Shown here: in pieces, positions 1 through 10,962 of the stretch
Layout of the letters: each line of letters begins with the position of its first letter
Numbering within the stretch: position 1 is the stretch's first letter
Program-made: the position numbers and the translations under genes
NCBI GenBank assembly: GCA_010279815.1
Contig: QEOQ01000640.1
Location: 392,282 to 456,281 of the forward strand
Source: Brachionus plicatilis
Lineage: Eukaryota > Rotifera > Eurotatoria > Ploima > Brachionidae
DNA: 64,000 nucleotides
Direction: 5' to 3'
The notes under the pieces: model-generated
Told to the model about the DNA's origin: nothing
The model's database searches: none
Seen by the model: only the letters and a program-made list of their open reading frames with translations

Positions 1-321
1 AAACGAGGCCAATATTGATATTCTAAAATTGACCATGTGAACTTCTTCACCATTCTCGTCCATTTCTTCACTCTCTACACAATTTTCCTCCGATTTTTTC
101 TCTTCCTTGTCATTTAGCGAAAAATTGTTGTCACTCACAATAAACTGGTTTGCATCGAACTGCTCATGCTCGTCCAGTTTTTTCTCATTCGACTGGTACG
201 AACTAAATGTGTCCACGTTGTTTAGATCATTTTCATTTTTGTCAAAGTTTTGTCTGTTTGTCAAGTTAAATTCGGACTGGAGTAGTTCTGAGTGATTTTG
301 ATCCGTCTGAAAGTCACTCAT
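1..321 (-). CDS. N-terminal exon of an acidic, unrecognised protein (partial at left edge)
   Basis: Reading minus from an ATG at 321-319, the frame stays open for 107 codons to the window edge, so the gene continues to the left. The segment is hydrophilic and rich in D, E, N, Q and S, with no membrane segment or recognisable domain; it looks like a disordered acidic N-terminus. Base composition is clearly less AT-rich than the DNA on either side, as in the other true exons here. No convincing splice donor appears before the edge. The start was chosen because it is the first ATG of the open frame and composition drops to AT-rich DNA just upstream. A perfect X-box at 609-622 suggests RFX control and hence a ciliary role, but that is inference. 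The plus-strand frame at 107-295 is its antisense shadow. Confidence 0.7.
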   Translation of the reverse strand, partial: MSDFQTDQNHSELLQSEFNLTNRQNFDKNENDLNNVDTFSSYQSNEKKLDEHEQFDANQFIVSDNNFSLNDKEEKKSEENCVESEEMDENGEEVHMVNFRISILASF

Positions 322-608
322 GGTGTCTGAGAAGTTGGCTGAATATTTTGAAAGACTCAAGAGTACGGTCCTAAAACTTAAGTACAATCTAAATTAAGCT
401 CGCTTAAAAGAAGCTGGTCTAGACGCGGAAATTAATGTGTTCCAGCTAATTAAAGCCAAAGTTGCATGACAAGAGGTGTATTTTAATTAATTTTTTAACT
501 AAATTTTATTTGAGATTTTGATTTAACTTTAGCTAGTTTCTCCAATGCGGAGAAAGAAAAAAACTCAATAAGTTAACAAATCTTATGGAATAGAAAAGAA
601 ATATACAG

Positions 609-622
609 GTTGCCATGGCAAC
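609..622. promoter_or_regulatory. Perfect palindromic X-box (RFX site)
   Basis: The 14-mer GTTGCCATGGCAAC fits the RFX consensus GTNRCC-N(0-3)-RGYAAC exactly, with a 2-bp spacer and perfect dyad symmetry. It lies 288 bp upstream of the ATG of the minus-strand gene at 1-321. X-boxes close to start codons are an established hallmark of ciliary genes under RFX/DAF-19 control. In DNA this AT-rich a GC-rich 14-mer of this form is unlikely by chance. Confidence 0.6.
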
Positions 623-3600
623 AACAATGCTTTTTAGGTTTTAGCAAACGGTCTTTGTTACAAGAAAACAACTATTACTTTGGGGAGAATTTTTTTATTA
701 AAGCATCAACTTGATTATTGGAAATGCTAATCACTCGGACCATTCTTTTAAGAAAAAAATTAATAAAGAAATCGTTTTTATTAAAAAAAAAAAAACAAAA
801 AAATTTGATTAAATTTTTGAATAAGAAAAATTGTGTAAATTGAAATTAGCTCTAATCAAAATTTGATGATAAAATAAGCGTCTTTTTTTGTTATTAGAAA
901 AAGGTCAAACTATTTTTCGAGTTTTAGAAAAAATTCAGCAACGATTTTAAGTTAAAAACTAGATCAATATTTAATGAATGTTTGATGAGCTAGATTTTAA
1001 GAAAACTAGGAATTGTTTATATTTAATTGCTCTTGAAATGAAAAAATTGAAAGTACTGAAAGTTGGAATCATATGATGTTTAGCTTTAAACAAAGCCACT
1101 TGATCAACAACTTAAAAATTTACAAATATTTTAGTTTAAAAAATAAATTTTCCTTAATTTTTTGTTCGCTCTATCAATCAATAGCTGTTTATTTCAATAA
1201 TGTTATTTTCTTTTAAAAGTTAATTTCAATTTAAAAATACTATAGCAACTTTTGATTAAGTAAAATTATGTGATTAACAAAACTTAATTTACCTTTTTAA
1301 TTGTTTTGCAAATTATGAGCAATGCTAAAAATTAAAAATTAATCTCATGTGTTCAATTTATCGCTTAAGTTTAAACAAAATTTGTTGCATAATTATAAAA
1401 TAAAAGCTTAAATTCGAGAATTTTTGATTTTTTTGATTATTTAAAAAAAATGCCAAATATGCTCAGGCTTTAAAAAATGTATTTTAATCTTTGAATAGAA
1501 TAAGCAATCTGAAGCTTTATCAATTTAAAGTGTTATCTTCAAAGATTTATCAGTTTGAAAAGTGTTTTTAATTTTTTTTGAAGCATTTATTCAGATCAAA
1601 AAATTTAAATTACTTTTTAAGTCTTATTTTGTATCAGCAATCTTTATTTTACAAAAAATTAATAAAATTAAAAAAAAAACTGAAAAATAGACAAAAATTG
1701 ATACATTTCAAAAAAAAGCTTATATTTGGTATGTTATTAATTTAAAAACACACCAAATTTTTAGTCTCTTTAACTAAATAAAAGACCATTTTGTTTTAAT
1801 TAAGCCACAAAGTAAAATGTTCCCGTTTTATTTTGTTCCCTTATGAAATTGTACCTCAATTTAAAAAAAAATAATATTGTTTAAATTTATTAAAATCCGG
1901 ATCAGTTAACGTTTTTAGCATTTGAGAACATATTCACCAAGAAAAATTAATTTTTATTTTCTAAATATGGTTTTACAAAAAGAGAAATGGTCTTTTTCGA
2001 CCACAAATTTTTAATGTGCATATATGGAAACCTAAGATAGCAAATTTTTTAGCGAGGTTAAAAAAATAATTTTTTTGGCTACCCGCTCTCAAAGATTAGC
2101 ACCAAAATTGTTAGTTGTATCTTTTAAGTTCTAAAAATCTAATAATTTTGTAAACATATTTAATTATTTTAGAGATTCTTAAAGCTCTACTTAATAGCTT
2201 CAAAATGGTGTATTCATTTGTTTAAAAAATGTCCATTAAAATTGACCGGAGACGAAAAATTTTGGAGATTTTCACTATTGTTGTATCTCGTCCTTGGTTT
2301 ACTCCTTAATTCTAATTTTTAAAACCCGACAAAATTCTGAACAAATTGTTAAGCTCACTTTTTTAATTTTTGACTTTTAAGTCCATAAATTTTCACAAAG
2401 AAAAATCCATACATTAAAGCATAATAATTTTATTTTTTTCCTTTTAGTCAAGCTCAAGACTGATGTTTAAGAAATAGTGTAATTTTTAAAAAATTTATTT
2501 TCAGGTATATCTAAGACGAAATTGGTAGAACATTTTAATATAACAAATAACCTTTTGATTTGGTAATCTAAAAAACAAAAAAAAATAATGTAATGACATC
2601 TAACCCGTGACTTTATATTGTAATATTAAAAGTTTTTGATTTTTAGTATTTTAAATAACATGAAAATAACACATTAACATTATTATTTGACTCCTTAAAA
2701 CTTTTCATCTTCTTTAATATTTCTAGTCCTTAGAAAAAACTTAATTTAGAGAAACAATTTATAAAAGCGCCTATTTTATTTAATAAAAAGACGGTTTATA
2801 ATTGCAAAAAATGAAATTTTATTTGAAATAATAAAACTATTAATTGCAATAAAATAATTTACATTTTCACTGACTAAAATATTGTTTGGGTAAAAATTAT
2901 TTGTATTTGAGATGATATAATTTTGGTTTATGTAAAATGCTGAGCCTTTTAATTTTAGCTCACTTAAAATTAAATACATAAAAATATGGTTGAAAAAAAT
3001 GCTGGAAAATTTTTGATTTTGAATTCACCTGCTAAGTAAGAACAAAGTAACCCTTTCTTTAGCCTTTTATTTTCAAAATTGAGAAGAATTTTTAATTAAA
3101 TTTTAATTTAAAAAAAATTACCGTTAAATTTAACCATTAAAATAGCAAATTCTGGTGTCAAGTCAGGATTAATAAAATTTGGAGAAGTAGCTTTGTAGCA
3201 AATTTCATCAACCCTTTAAATGCTTTCCTTTTGAAATATGTCCCAAAAATAACCCTTAAATAATTTATTTTCTTTGCCCAGAAGTATATCTTAGTCTCTA
3301 ATAAAAGAATCTCTCTACTATATAATGAACTTAATAATGCAAATGTAAATGGATCTCTATTGATTTTTAATAGAAGAAAGAATAAATATGAAGACGGGTT
3401 TTTGAGTTTATATTTAAAGGAATGGGAATGAAGCATTCAAAGGATCATTTTAAGGTCTATTAAAAGAAGAAGGAATTAAGAGACATTATGATGTACAATG
3501 TCAGATAAATTTTAGTATTCAACATAATTTATTTTAATTTATAAAGAATAAAGCATGACAAACGGTTTTTTAAGCTTATAGTTTAGTAAAGGTATTTAAG

Positions 3601-4205
3601 AGAATTTTTTTTTTAAATAAGATGTCTAAACGTCAAAGTCAAGTAATTTTAAAGTCGATTCATACTCGGTTATTCTCAATTTCATTTTTTTTCCCTTTAT
3701 ATAGTAAAAAATTCATGTGGCCACCAAAATTGCTATTTGGAATGGCAAACGAATTGAGTGAGAGATAAGTCAGGGCAAGATTGAGTCATTGTGATCCATT
3801 GGTTTTTAAACTGTTGGAAGAATACAAATTGGGTTTTGAATGATTGTATTGAATATACGATTCAATTAAGCCATTGCTTTCTTATAATTTCTGTCAATCA
3901 TTTTTTCTATTTATCTATTTTAAATCTCTTTTAAATTTTATTTCTATCACATTTTTTTATTTTTTTTACGATTTTTTTTATCTTAAAGAGTATATGTTCA
4001 GTGCAGATGAGCTAATAAATAAAAGTTTAGTTCACATATCTAAGTATCGCCAATTGCTAAACTTGATTGATTGATGATTTATTTGTATAAGTTTATTTGA
4101 AAATAAAAAAAATTTCTTTTAAAGTCAAAAAAAAAACTAAATTTTAGCTAGTAAATAAATTAAAAAATGTATTAAAATTTTTACAAATTAAAAATTTAAA
4201 ATAGA
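623..4205. other. AT-rich intergenic DNA
   Basis: No gene supported. Poly-A and poly-T runs dominate. The open frames at 2776-2979, 3158-3436 and 3874-4074 have the AT-driven F/L/I/K/N/Y composition expected of chance frames and no domain signal. A TTTATT at 4092-4097 (AATAAA on the minus strand) lies about 110 bp past the stop of the GPCR gene and is a reasonable poly(A) signal for it. Confidence 0.5.
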
Positions 4206-5504
4206 TTAATTAGATCCTTTTGTGCTTCTCATGCGTTTGTAGAAATGAAATAAAATAAAGATCAGTAGCGCTCTCAAAGATTGTTTAAACTTTTTACCAC
4301 ACAATGAATACAAAAAAAAGTTAACCGAGTATGAAGTAAAGTACAAATTGATCAAAACTTCATTTATAATAAAATCTAAATTTGAGTAGACATAGTTTTT
4401 TTTTACCGACATGTGAATATATGATACCAATTTGGAAAGTCTAAATGGCGAATTGAGCACCAAAAATGCAAATGAAACAATTAGAAGCATTTTGGTCACG
4501 TGTCTGGATGTATCTTTGTTTTGTCTGTGTCCAGTCCTTTTCCTGATCAAACCATTTCGTCCTGTTTTTGTCTCATGCAACTGAACATTCAAAGACTCTC
4601 TTGAACAATGTTTTATCTCATACTTTATTGAATTCATGGAACAAGCAGGCATAATTGAGCCAGTGTTGGATAATTCAGTATTCAAAATGTTTTCTTTCTG
4701 ATAATTTGAAAGCGATTTGCAAATGGCCATGTTCATTACTGTGATTCCTATTGCCGGTATTACAAGTGTCAAAAAAGAATCAAGAGTATTATCTACTATA
4801 TAAACCAAATTGTTGTATTTTTCATTGACACCACAAGTTTCTTGTTCAGCCGACACCTCATGATCTTTTTTGGGCGACGTATCATAGACAAACAAAGAAA
4901 ATGAGTAAGCTACCCAAGAAAATAATATCAGGCCAAAAGTTAACTGAAGAATTGTTTTTTTAGAATTGAGAAAATTGTTTGCCATCTGGAGCGGATTGAC
5001 AACTGCCATAAAACGCTGAAAAGTGAACATGGTTGTGAACGCAGCAGACAGAAAGCTGCAAATGTAGGAAATCATTACTGATGCTTGACAAATATATGGT
5101 ATGTTGAGGATGTTAAAACCAATTCGAGTTATCCAAACACAAGCGAGTATGATGTTGTAGACCAAATCGCTGATGGCCAAAAAACATATGAAATAGTTGC
5201 TTGAACTCATTTGGGACGAATTTTTTTGAATTTTAGCATTTTTCAAAATTCTGTCACTTTTATTTTTGTTCTGGTCATAGAGTTTTTCCAAGTTTTCAAC
5301 TAAAGTTAAATTTGAATTGTTGAACTGTGCTAATTTGTGCTCAAAAGTAAAAATCAAGATTGTTAGCATGTTTCCGACAATGCCAATGGATACGATCGTG
5401 GGCAAATAGTACAAGTTGATTATGTCTCTGAATGATTCGAGCTTGATTTTAAGGCTGTTTTCGTTGGATGATTGATTATTAGGTGAACTTTTAAAGTTGT
5501 CCAT
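4206..5504 (-). CDS. Intronless rhodopsin-family (class A) GPCR, orphan
   Basis: A 432-residue seven-helix receptor at the plasma membrane. Approximate segments are TM1 28-54 with the G-N pair (N45), TM2 103-127 with LAISD (D113), TM3 136-168, TM4 184-206 with W197, TM5 232-262, TM6 336-360 with P353, and TM7 378-400. C139 at the top of TM3 and C224 in the second extracellular loop can form the conserved disulfide. Several switches are unusual: TM3 ends Q163-R164-F165 instead of D/E-R-Y; TM7 has N395-F-F-L-Y399 instead of NPxxY; TM6 has L-N-S-P instead of CWxP. Intracellular loop 1 is about 45 residues where 6-10 is usual. Loop 3 is long (about 264-335), basic and Ser/Thr-rich. The overall pattern resembles invertebrate neuropeptide receptors, but the ligand cannot be named. 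There are no introns, and the gene stands alone. Confidence 0.93.
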   Translation of the reverse strand: MDNFKSSPNNQSSNENSLKIKLESFRDIINLYYLPTIVSIGIVGNMLTILIFTFEHKLAQFNNSNLTLVENLEKLYDQNKNKSDRILKNAKIQKNSSQMSSSNYFICFLAISDLVYNIILACVWITRIGFNILNIPYICQASVMISYICSFLSAAFTTMFTFQRFMAVVNPLQMANNFLNSKKTILQLTFGLILFSWVAYSFSLFVYDTSPKKDHEVSAEQETCGVNEKYNNLVYIVDNTLDSFLTLVIPAIGITVMNMAICKSLSNYQKENILNTELSNTGSIMPACSMNSIKYEIKHCSRESLNVQLHETKTGRNGLIRKRTGHRQNKDTSRHVTKMLLIVSFAFLVLNSPFRLSKLVSYIHMSVKKNYVYSNLDFIINEVLINLYFTSYSVNFFLYSLCGKKFKQSLRALLIFILFHFYKRMRSTKGSN

Positions 5505-7396
5505 AATGATTAAAAATCTATGAAAAACATAATTTAAATCTAAATTTAAATTAATTAAATCTTGATAAGATGCGAAAATAATTCTAACGGAACTTAGTTA
5601 TTTAACATATAATTTAAAAATTAACTCAACCCAATTCTTCGATCGTATCGGAGTTTATTTAAATAAAAATCTCATTGAATCTAGTATTTCTTGAACACAA
5701 GCTTAGTTTTTTGATTAATCTTTTTCTATTTTAATAAATTCAAATAAAATATACGAGATAAAATTTTGATGATATAAATAAGTATTTTGATTATGATAAA
5801 ATTTCTCTTAAGTCTTGTTAATTAGTGGAATAGTGTGAATCAGGCGCACATAGGCGTTTTCTTAGTGGCAGAATATTTGAAGAGATTCAAGCACTAGGGT
5901 TGTTGTATGATTTGATTCAAGTTAAAAATTGTTTTAAATAGATTAGAAAATTAATGAGATTTAAATTTTTTTAAAAAAGAAATTAAGATATTATATCAAT
6001 AATGACAACATTTAAGTGATGAGATTTTATATTGAATTGTTTTGTCTTAGAAGATTAAAACTAACACTTAAGTTAATTAGAATTTAAAGTTTAAAAAATA
6101 CATGAAAATTGATTTACATATATACTGGAGATACTATCAAATAAAAATACTAGAAATATTTTTTTTTAAATTCATTCTAAAAAACAAGAAGATTTAAAGC
6201 TACAACTCTTGCTTTAAAGAATGTTTAAAGATCTAAACAAGTTTTACTTGAAAATTGATTTTTTAAATAAAGATTACAGCTTAAATCATAATCTGAGGTT
6301 GGCTGGAATTTACTAAAAACATAAACTGTTTAGTTACAAAATTATGTTATTCTCCCTTCAATTTTACGGTTCAAAATATTTTTATTTTTAAAATTAATTT
6401 AATATGAGTGTAAAATCATTGTATAGAAGAACCACTTTGTATAAAATTGAGGAATTTGATGAAAAAAAAGTTTGATATTAAATTTTAGGCAAAAACTTAT
6501 AATAGTTTGTAGGTTTACATTACTAAGCTATTAAAATATACTTTTGGTTTCTCAGAAAACCTAAAACTTTTGTTTTCAGTTCTTTTCTGAGTTTATAACT
6601 TGGAGTTAATTGAATTTCTTGCAATCTAAAATTAAAAATCCTCTGAATAAATTGTTCGATTAAATATCAAATAAAGCTAGTAAATATTTTCTAATATAAA
6701 TTGAAAATATTTAAAAAAATTTTAGTCTAAATTTACCAATTAAATTATTTTTTATATAAGTTAGAAAAAAAAGATTTTATCATTACTTTTCTGCATATTG
6801 AAATTAAAGACTAAATAAAATTTAATATTCAGTTAAATTCGAGAGTAAGATATAGAAAAAGCTTTTGAAATAATTTTTGAATTAAAAATAAAAAAATCTT
6901 AATAGTAAAGTTTTGAATACAATATTTTTTTTTCTCAAAAACGTAATTTTTTAATAAAAAAGCATATGCTTTCTCACAGATAAAATTAAGAACTACAATC
7001 ATGGTGAATATTTATCATTTCAGTTTTAATGAAAATAGTTTGTTAAATAAAAACTCAGCCTTCTCTTAGAAATATTATCATATAATAATATCATTAAATT
7101 TTTTAATTTTAAATCATATACTTTATTACACAAATTAATACTGATAGTTAGACACATATCTTCAATTTATTTAAATTCTTTTATACACATAAGAATCTTT
7201 GTCTGTAATTTCGAAACTAAAATAAACCGTTTACCATAGAGGGTTTTTTTATTATTGTATAATAATATCATTCTGCAAATTTCATTTCTTGAATTGAAAT
7301 TTTCAAAAATTCTTTTATTTTCCTAGAATTCCTTAAACTGTGCTTAAAATTGCATTTTTTTGTATATTAAAATCTCTCCACTTTTTTCTTGTTTCT

Positions 7397-7445
7397 TTAG
7401 ATTTAAAAACATTTTGAAACTAGAAAAATAAAATATCCTATTTAA
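7397..7445 (+). repeat. Copy 1 of a 49-bp direct repeat
   Basis: It begins TTAGATTTAAAAACATTTTG and matches 8,229-8,277 with one mismatch. The copies are in the same orientation, 832 bp apart. Flanking sequence is not shared, so this is a short isolated duplication of unknown origin. Confidence 0.7.
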
Positions 7446-8228
7446 TTTTTTTTCATCACCCAAGAGAATTATTTTTGAAATAATAATCAATAGGGCTCGC
7501 CTTCGTTGAAATTCTCTTTTCCCGACAAAATGTGAATATCTTATCTAATAGGTTTCAAAAATCTAGATTCATTTATCGAATTGGAAAAATTTTAAGTCAA
7601 GTTTTGTTTGATATTTCCCAGATATGGGAATTTTTGTTTGAGTTTCCCAGAAAAAGAGCATTTTTAATGACTTTCTCTCTTGGTGAATTCTATGTTTGAC
7701 TTTATCCTTTTCTCCTTGATTTTTAAAAATTTTCAATCCAACATCCATTATTTAAGAATTTGAATTTGGTCGTTGATTAAAAGAGGAAGATTTTACTAAA
7801 ATAGGGAGCAATAAAAATAAAGATGATAAAGATACTTCAAATCGTAATCAAACAAACAACTCGATAAATTTTCCATTATAAAGAATGACCACTAGAATTC
7901 AGACATTTTTTTAATTACAAAGATACTTAGGACATCTAATTCATTTGATCTTATAATCGATGAATCAAAAATAGTTTATCCTCATTTAACAAAAGTGAAT
8001 TTTATCAAATTTGTATTGAAAAATGCATTTGTGTCTTTAAAATAAAAATTATTTTCTGAATGTTTTTTTGATTTAATCTTCAATTTAAATTTATCAATTG
8101 TAAAATATTTCCCTATTTCCTGACCAGATTATGCAGCACCAAGGCATATTTTTAATTTAAAACAAATGCGACTGCCTGTAAATGATCAAAAAAAAATCCA
8201 AATACAATGCTAGTTTAATGATGCATGG

Positions 8229-8277
8229 TTAGATTTAAAAACATTTTGAAACTAGAAAAATCAAATATCCTATTTAA
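8229..8277 (+). repeat. Copy 2 of a 49-bp direct repeat
   Basis: The partner of 7,397-7,445, differing at one position. No terminal inverted repeat or target duplication is visible around either copy. Confidence 0.7.
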
Positions 8278-10146
8278 CAAAAAATTATCGATTTGCTAAA
8301 TATTATTCTAAAAATTTCAGAATACTGTTTAATATTAGTTTCTTCAATTGAAGAATTGGTTCTTTGAATTTATTCATCTTCAGGTTTCATAGACAATTGA
8401 GTTAATTAAAAAAATTAAAAAAAGATAAATATCAGGGAAATTATTTAGAATTCTTAATAACCTAAACCTAGAATTTAAAATAAATTTTCTTGTTTTAATT
8501 TTTTATCAGTCTTGATTTTTCGATTAATTTTCTGAAAAAAATACCAAAGTTTAATTCTTCAAAATCCCAAAATTTCAAAATATATATTGAATTCTTTTTT
8601 AATAAAAATAACCAAAAAAATTTAATCAATAAATAATAAATATTTAAAAAATTTGTAAATAATTTCGTTTTTCAGTGAATAGTTTTGGTTCTATTGATAA
8701 GTGGAATTCAAGGATAATGTGGTTCTAAATCCAATCCAATATTTGTTATTGATGCATTTTGACAAACAATTTTTTAAACCAATTCCAGCTTTATAAATTT
8801 TTAAATCATCAAAAAATTTAAAAGATATCCGATGGGATATCTTATGCTAAATGATAGATGAATTTAAATATTTAATTTTTAAGGACTTTTTGTCTTTGTT
8901 CTTTTGAGATTTGTTTGAAAGAAATAGGCTAGGGATGAAAAATGTATGATTAATTAGTACATGAGTCCTTTAAAAATGCGAGCTTTTATCTTTTTTGGTT
9001 CAAGAATCTGAACAACTTTCTTTAAACGTTACTTTAGGAGACTAAAAAAATATTTTCATATAAAAGAACTAAGTTAAAACAGTTTTACAAAAAAATTAAT
9101 AAAAATGCTCCATATTTTCAATTAAATGATACATTAACTTAGATATCTGTGTAAATTTCAAATAAAAATGAAAAAAAAATTTTAATTATTAATTTAAGAC
9201 TAGTTTTTTAGTCGCTTAATTTTGTCAAAGGTCTTGAATTGACTTTATTTAATTCAAATGACTTTTTAAGTAAATTTTTTTTTTTCAGACGGGAAAATAT
9301 CTATCTTTAAAGTTAATAAATAATTACAAATTATTAAAGGAACATATAAAAGTCTATTTAATTTCCAAATATCGTGATATCCTCAAAAATTGTTTATAAA
9401 GAAAAAATGAATTATTTGATGTCTTGCTAAAAGTTTTATGATATGTTTAAAGATGATGATTTAAAGTACAAGTGAAGATGAAGTAATTAATTTAAGCAAT
9501 GAAGTGTCTTTTTGTATTGCTACGAAAATTAGACTTAATTACTTCGAATATATTATTACATCGACTAAATCATGCCGTTATTGAAAAATTTTTAAAATGA
9601 TAAATCTAGATTAGGTACACATTTTTTTTTATTATATTAGCTAATTCTATCTTTTTCCTAATATTTTGTACCTATTAAGTATCAATTATAAACTCATCTA
9701 TTTAATACCAATTTTTTAGGAGAAACTGAATTTTATATTTGTTTTCTTTATCTTCAAATATTTGCATTTTAATATTTTTAGTTGATTTTTATTGATTGAT
9801 AATATTATATAGTAAGATAGGTTAGAACTTTAAGCGATTTAAAATTTACCATTTATTCTAAATTTTGATAAAGTATGAAAAAAGTGCGATTTTTCAAATT
9901 TATAATTTAATTTTTTATTTTTTTATAATTTATTCAAATTTACTTTCGCTATTTATTACATTGAAATTAAATAGATATAATAAAACATTGAATTTTTATT
10001 TTCTATTGTTAAAAAAGCACAAATCTTTATATTATTTTTTTTTGCACAAGTAAGAAGATAACTGAAAGATAAAAATAAGATTTAACTCTTATTAAGAAAT
10101 TTATTTTCTAACTTGTGTAAAAAAAAAATATATAAAGATTTTTGTT

Positions 10147-10184
10147 TTAACCCTTTTACGTCTAAAATCGGGTCAATAATGACC
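10147..10184 (+). mobile_element. piggyBac-like terminal fragment
   Basis: A TTAA is followed directly by CCCTTTTACG and, about 20 bp on, by GGGTCAATAATGACC. piggyBac elements insert at TTAA, start with CCC and often carry a GGGTCA...TGACC palindrome just inside the end. A further TTGACCTATTATTGACC-like block lies near 10,245. No opposite end or transposase was found, so at most this is an eroded end. Confidence 0.4.
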
Positions 10185-10722
10185 AAAGAAAAAATATTAG
10201 AACTTTATTATGCATTAAATAAAAAATTCACGCATGGTCTAAATTGACCTATTATTGACCTTATATTTTTTAAATAATTTGCAAATTTAAATTTTTTCAT
10301 GCTTTATCAAAATTGTATGACAATTTTAAATTAAAAGATGTAAAAATGCACCATATCAATATTAATATCAATGCTCTGAAGCTCCTTCAGAACAAAAAAA
10401 TAAAAATTTCATTCAGATTTGACTTTGAAAATGATCTTATCATTCGAAAAATTGATGAAGATTAATGTGAAGAAGTACAGACACTAGCAAAACACTTCAA
10501 GTCATTTAAGATGTTTCGCTTAGTCGCTACAGTTATTTGCTCAAAATAGTTTGAAAAAATTTCCAAATTTAAAAAATGTTCATTTTAAGAATTATTTTTA
10601 CAAATAAAATTTCCAAGCCATAGTTGACTTCGACTTTAACTTTTACAGATACTTAAGTTAATTTTTGACTTTTGACCAACTCTGACTCTTATTTTCCAAC
10701 CAATTCTTATTTTAACTTTAGT

Positions 10723-10953
10723 GCAAAGTAAAATTTTTGATCAAATTTCAAGTGCTCAATCTTGCTCAAATATTTTTAGATGCGCAATTAAATTTCATCG
10801 CAGATTTTAAATTTTTTTAATATTTCAAAGCTTTATTTTTAAACTTTTGAAAAAGAATTGTAATTTCTAAAAATGCAATGATATTTAATTGCGCATTTAA
10901 AAATGTTTGAGCAAAATTGAGCGCTTGAAATTTGATCAAAAATTTTACTATGC
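10723..10953. mobile_element. Foldback MITE with 9-10-bp target duplication (MULE-type)
   Basis: Arms of about 80 bp (10,723-10,800 and 10,875-10,953) are reverse complements at most positions, with shared core AGTAAAATTTTTGATCAAAT. The element is flanked by TAACTTTAG at 10,713-10,721 and 10,954-10,962 (9 bp, perhaps 10 with one mismatch). A target duplication of this length is typical of Mutator-like elements. There is no coding capacity. Confidence 0.6.
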
Positions 10954-10962
10954 TAACTTTAG

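Larger units (their letters stand above)
5505..10146. other. AT-rich intergenic DNA upstream of the GPCR
   Basis: No gene supported. The stretch holds a 49-bp direct repeat (7,397-7,445 and 8,229-8,277) and a short palindrome near 8,822-8,842 (9-bp arms around a 4-bp centre). The plus frame at 9865-10053 is low-complexity F/L/Y/N/K and looks random. Any GPCR promoter should lie just above 5,504, but I see no clear element. Confidence 0.4.

Noticed and set aside
333..5900. Similar strings at about 333-365 and 5,862-5,895 (GAATATTT...GA..CTCAAG-like)
   Set aside because: Only about 24 bp with several mismatches; not distinguishable from chance without a search.
9865..10053. 62-codon plus ORF
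   Set aside because: Almost entirely F/L/Y/I/N/K from AT-rich sequence; no support.
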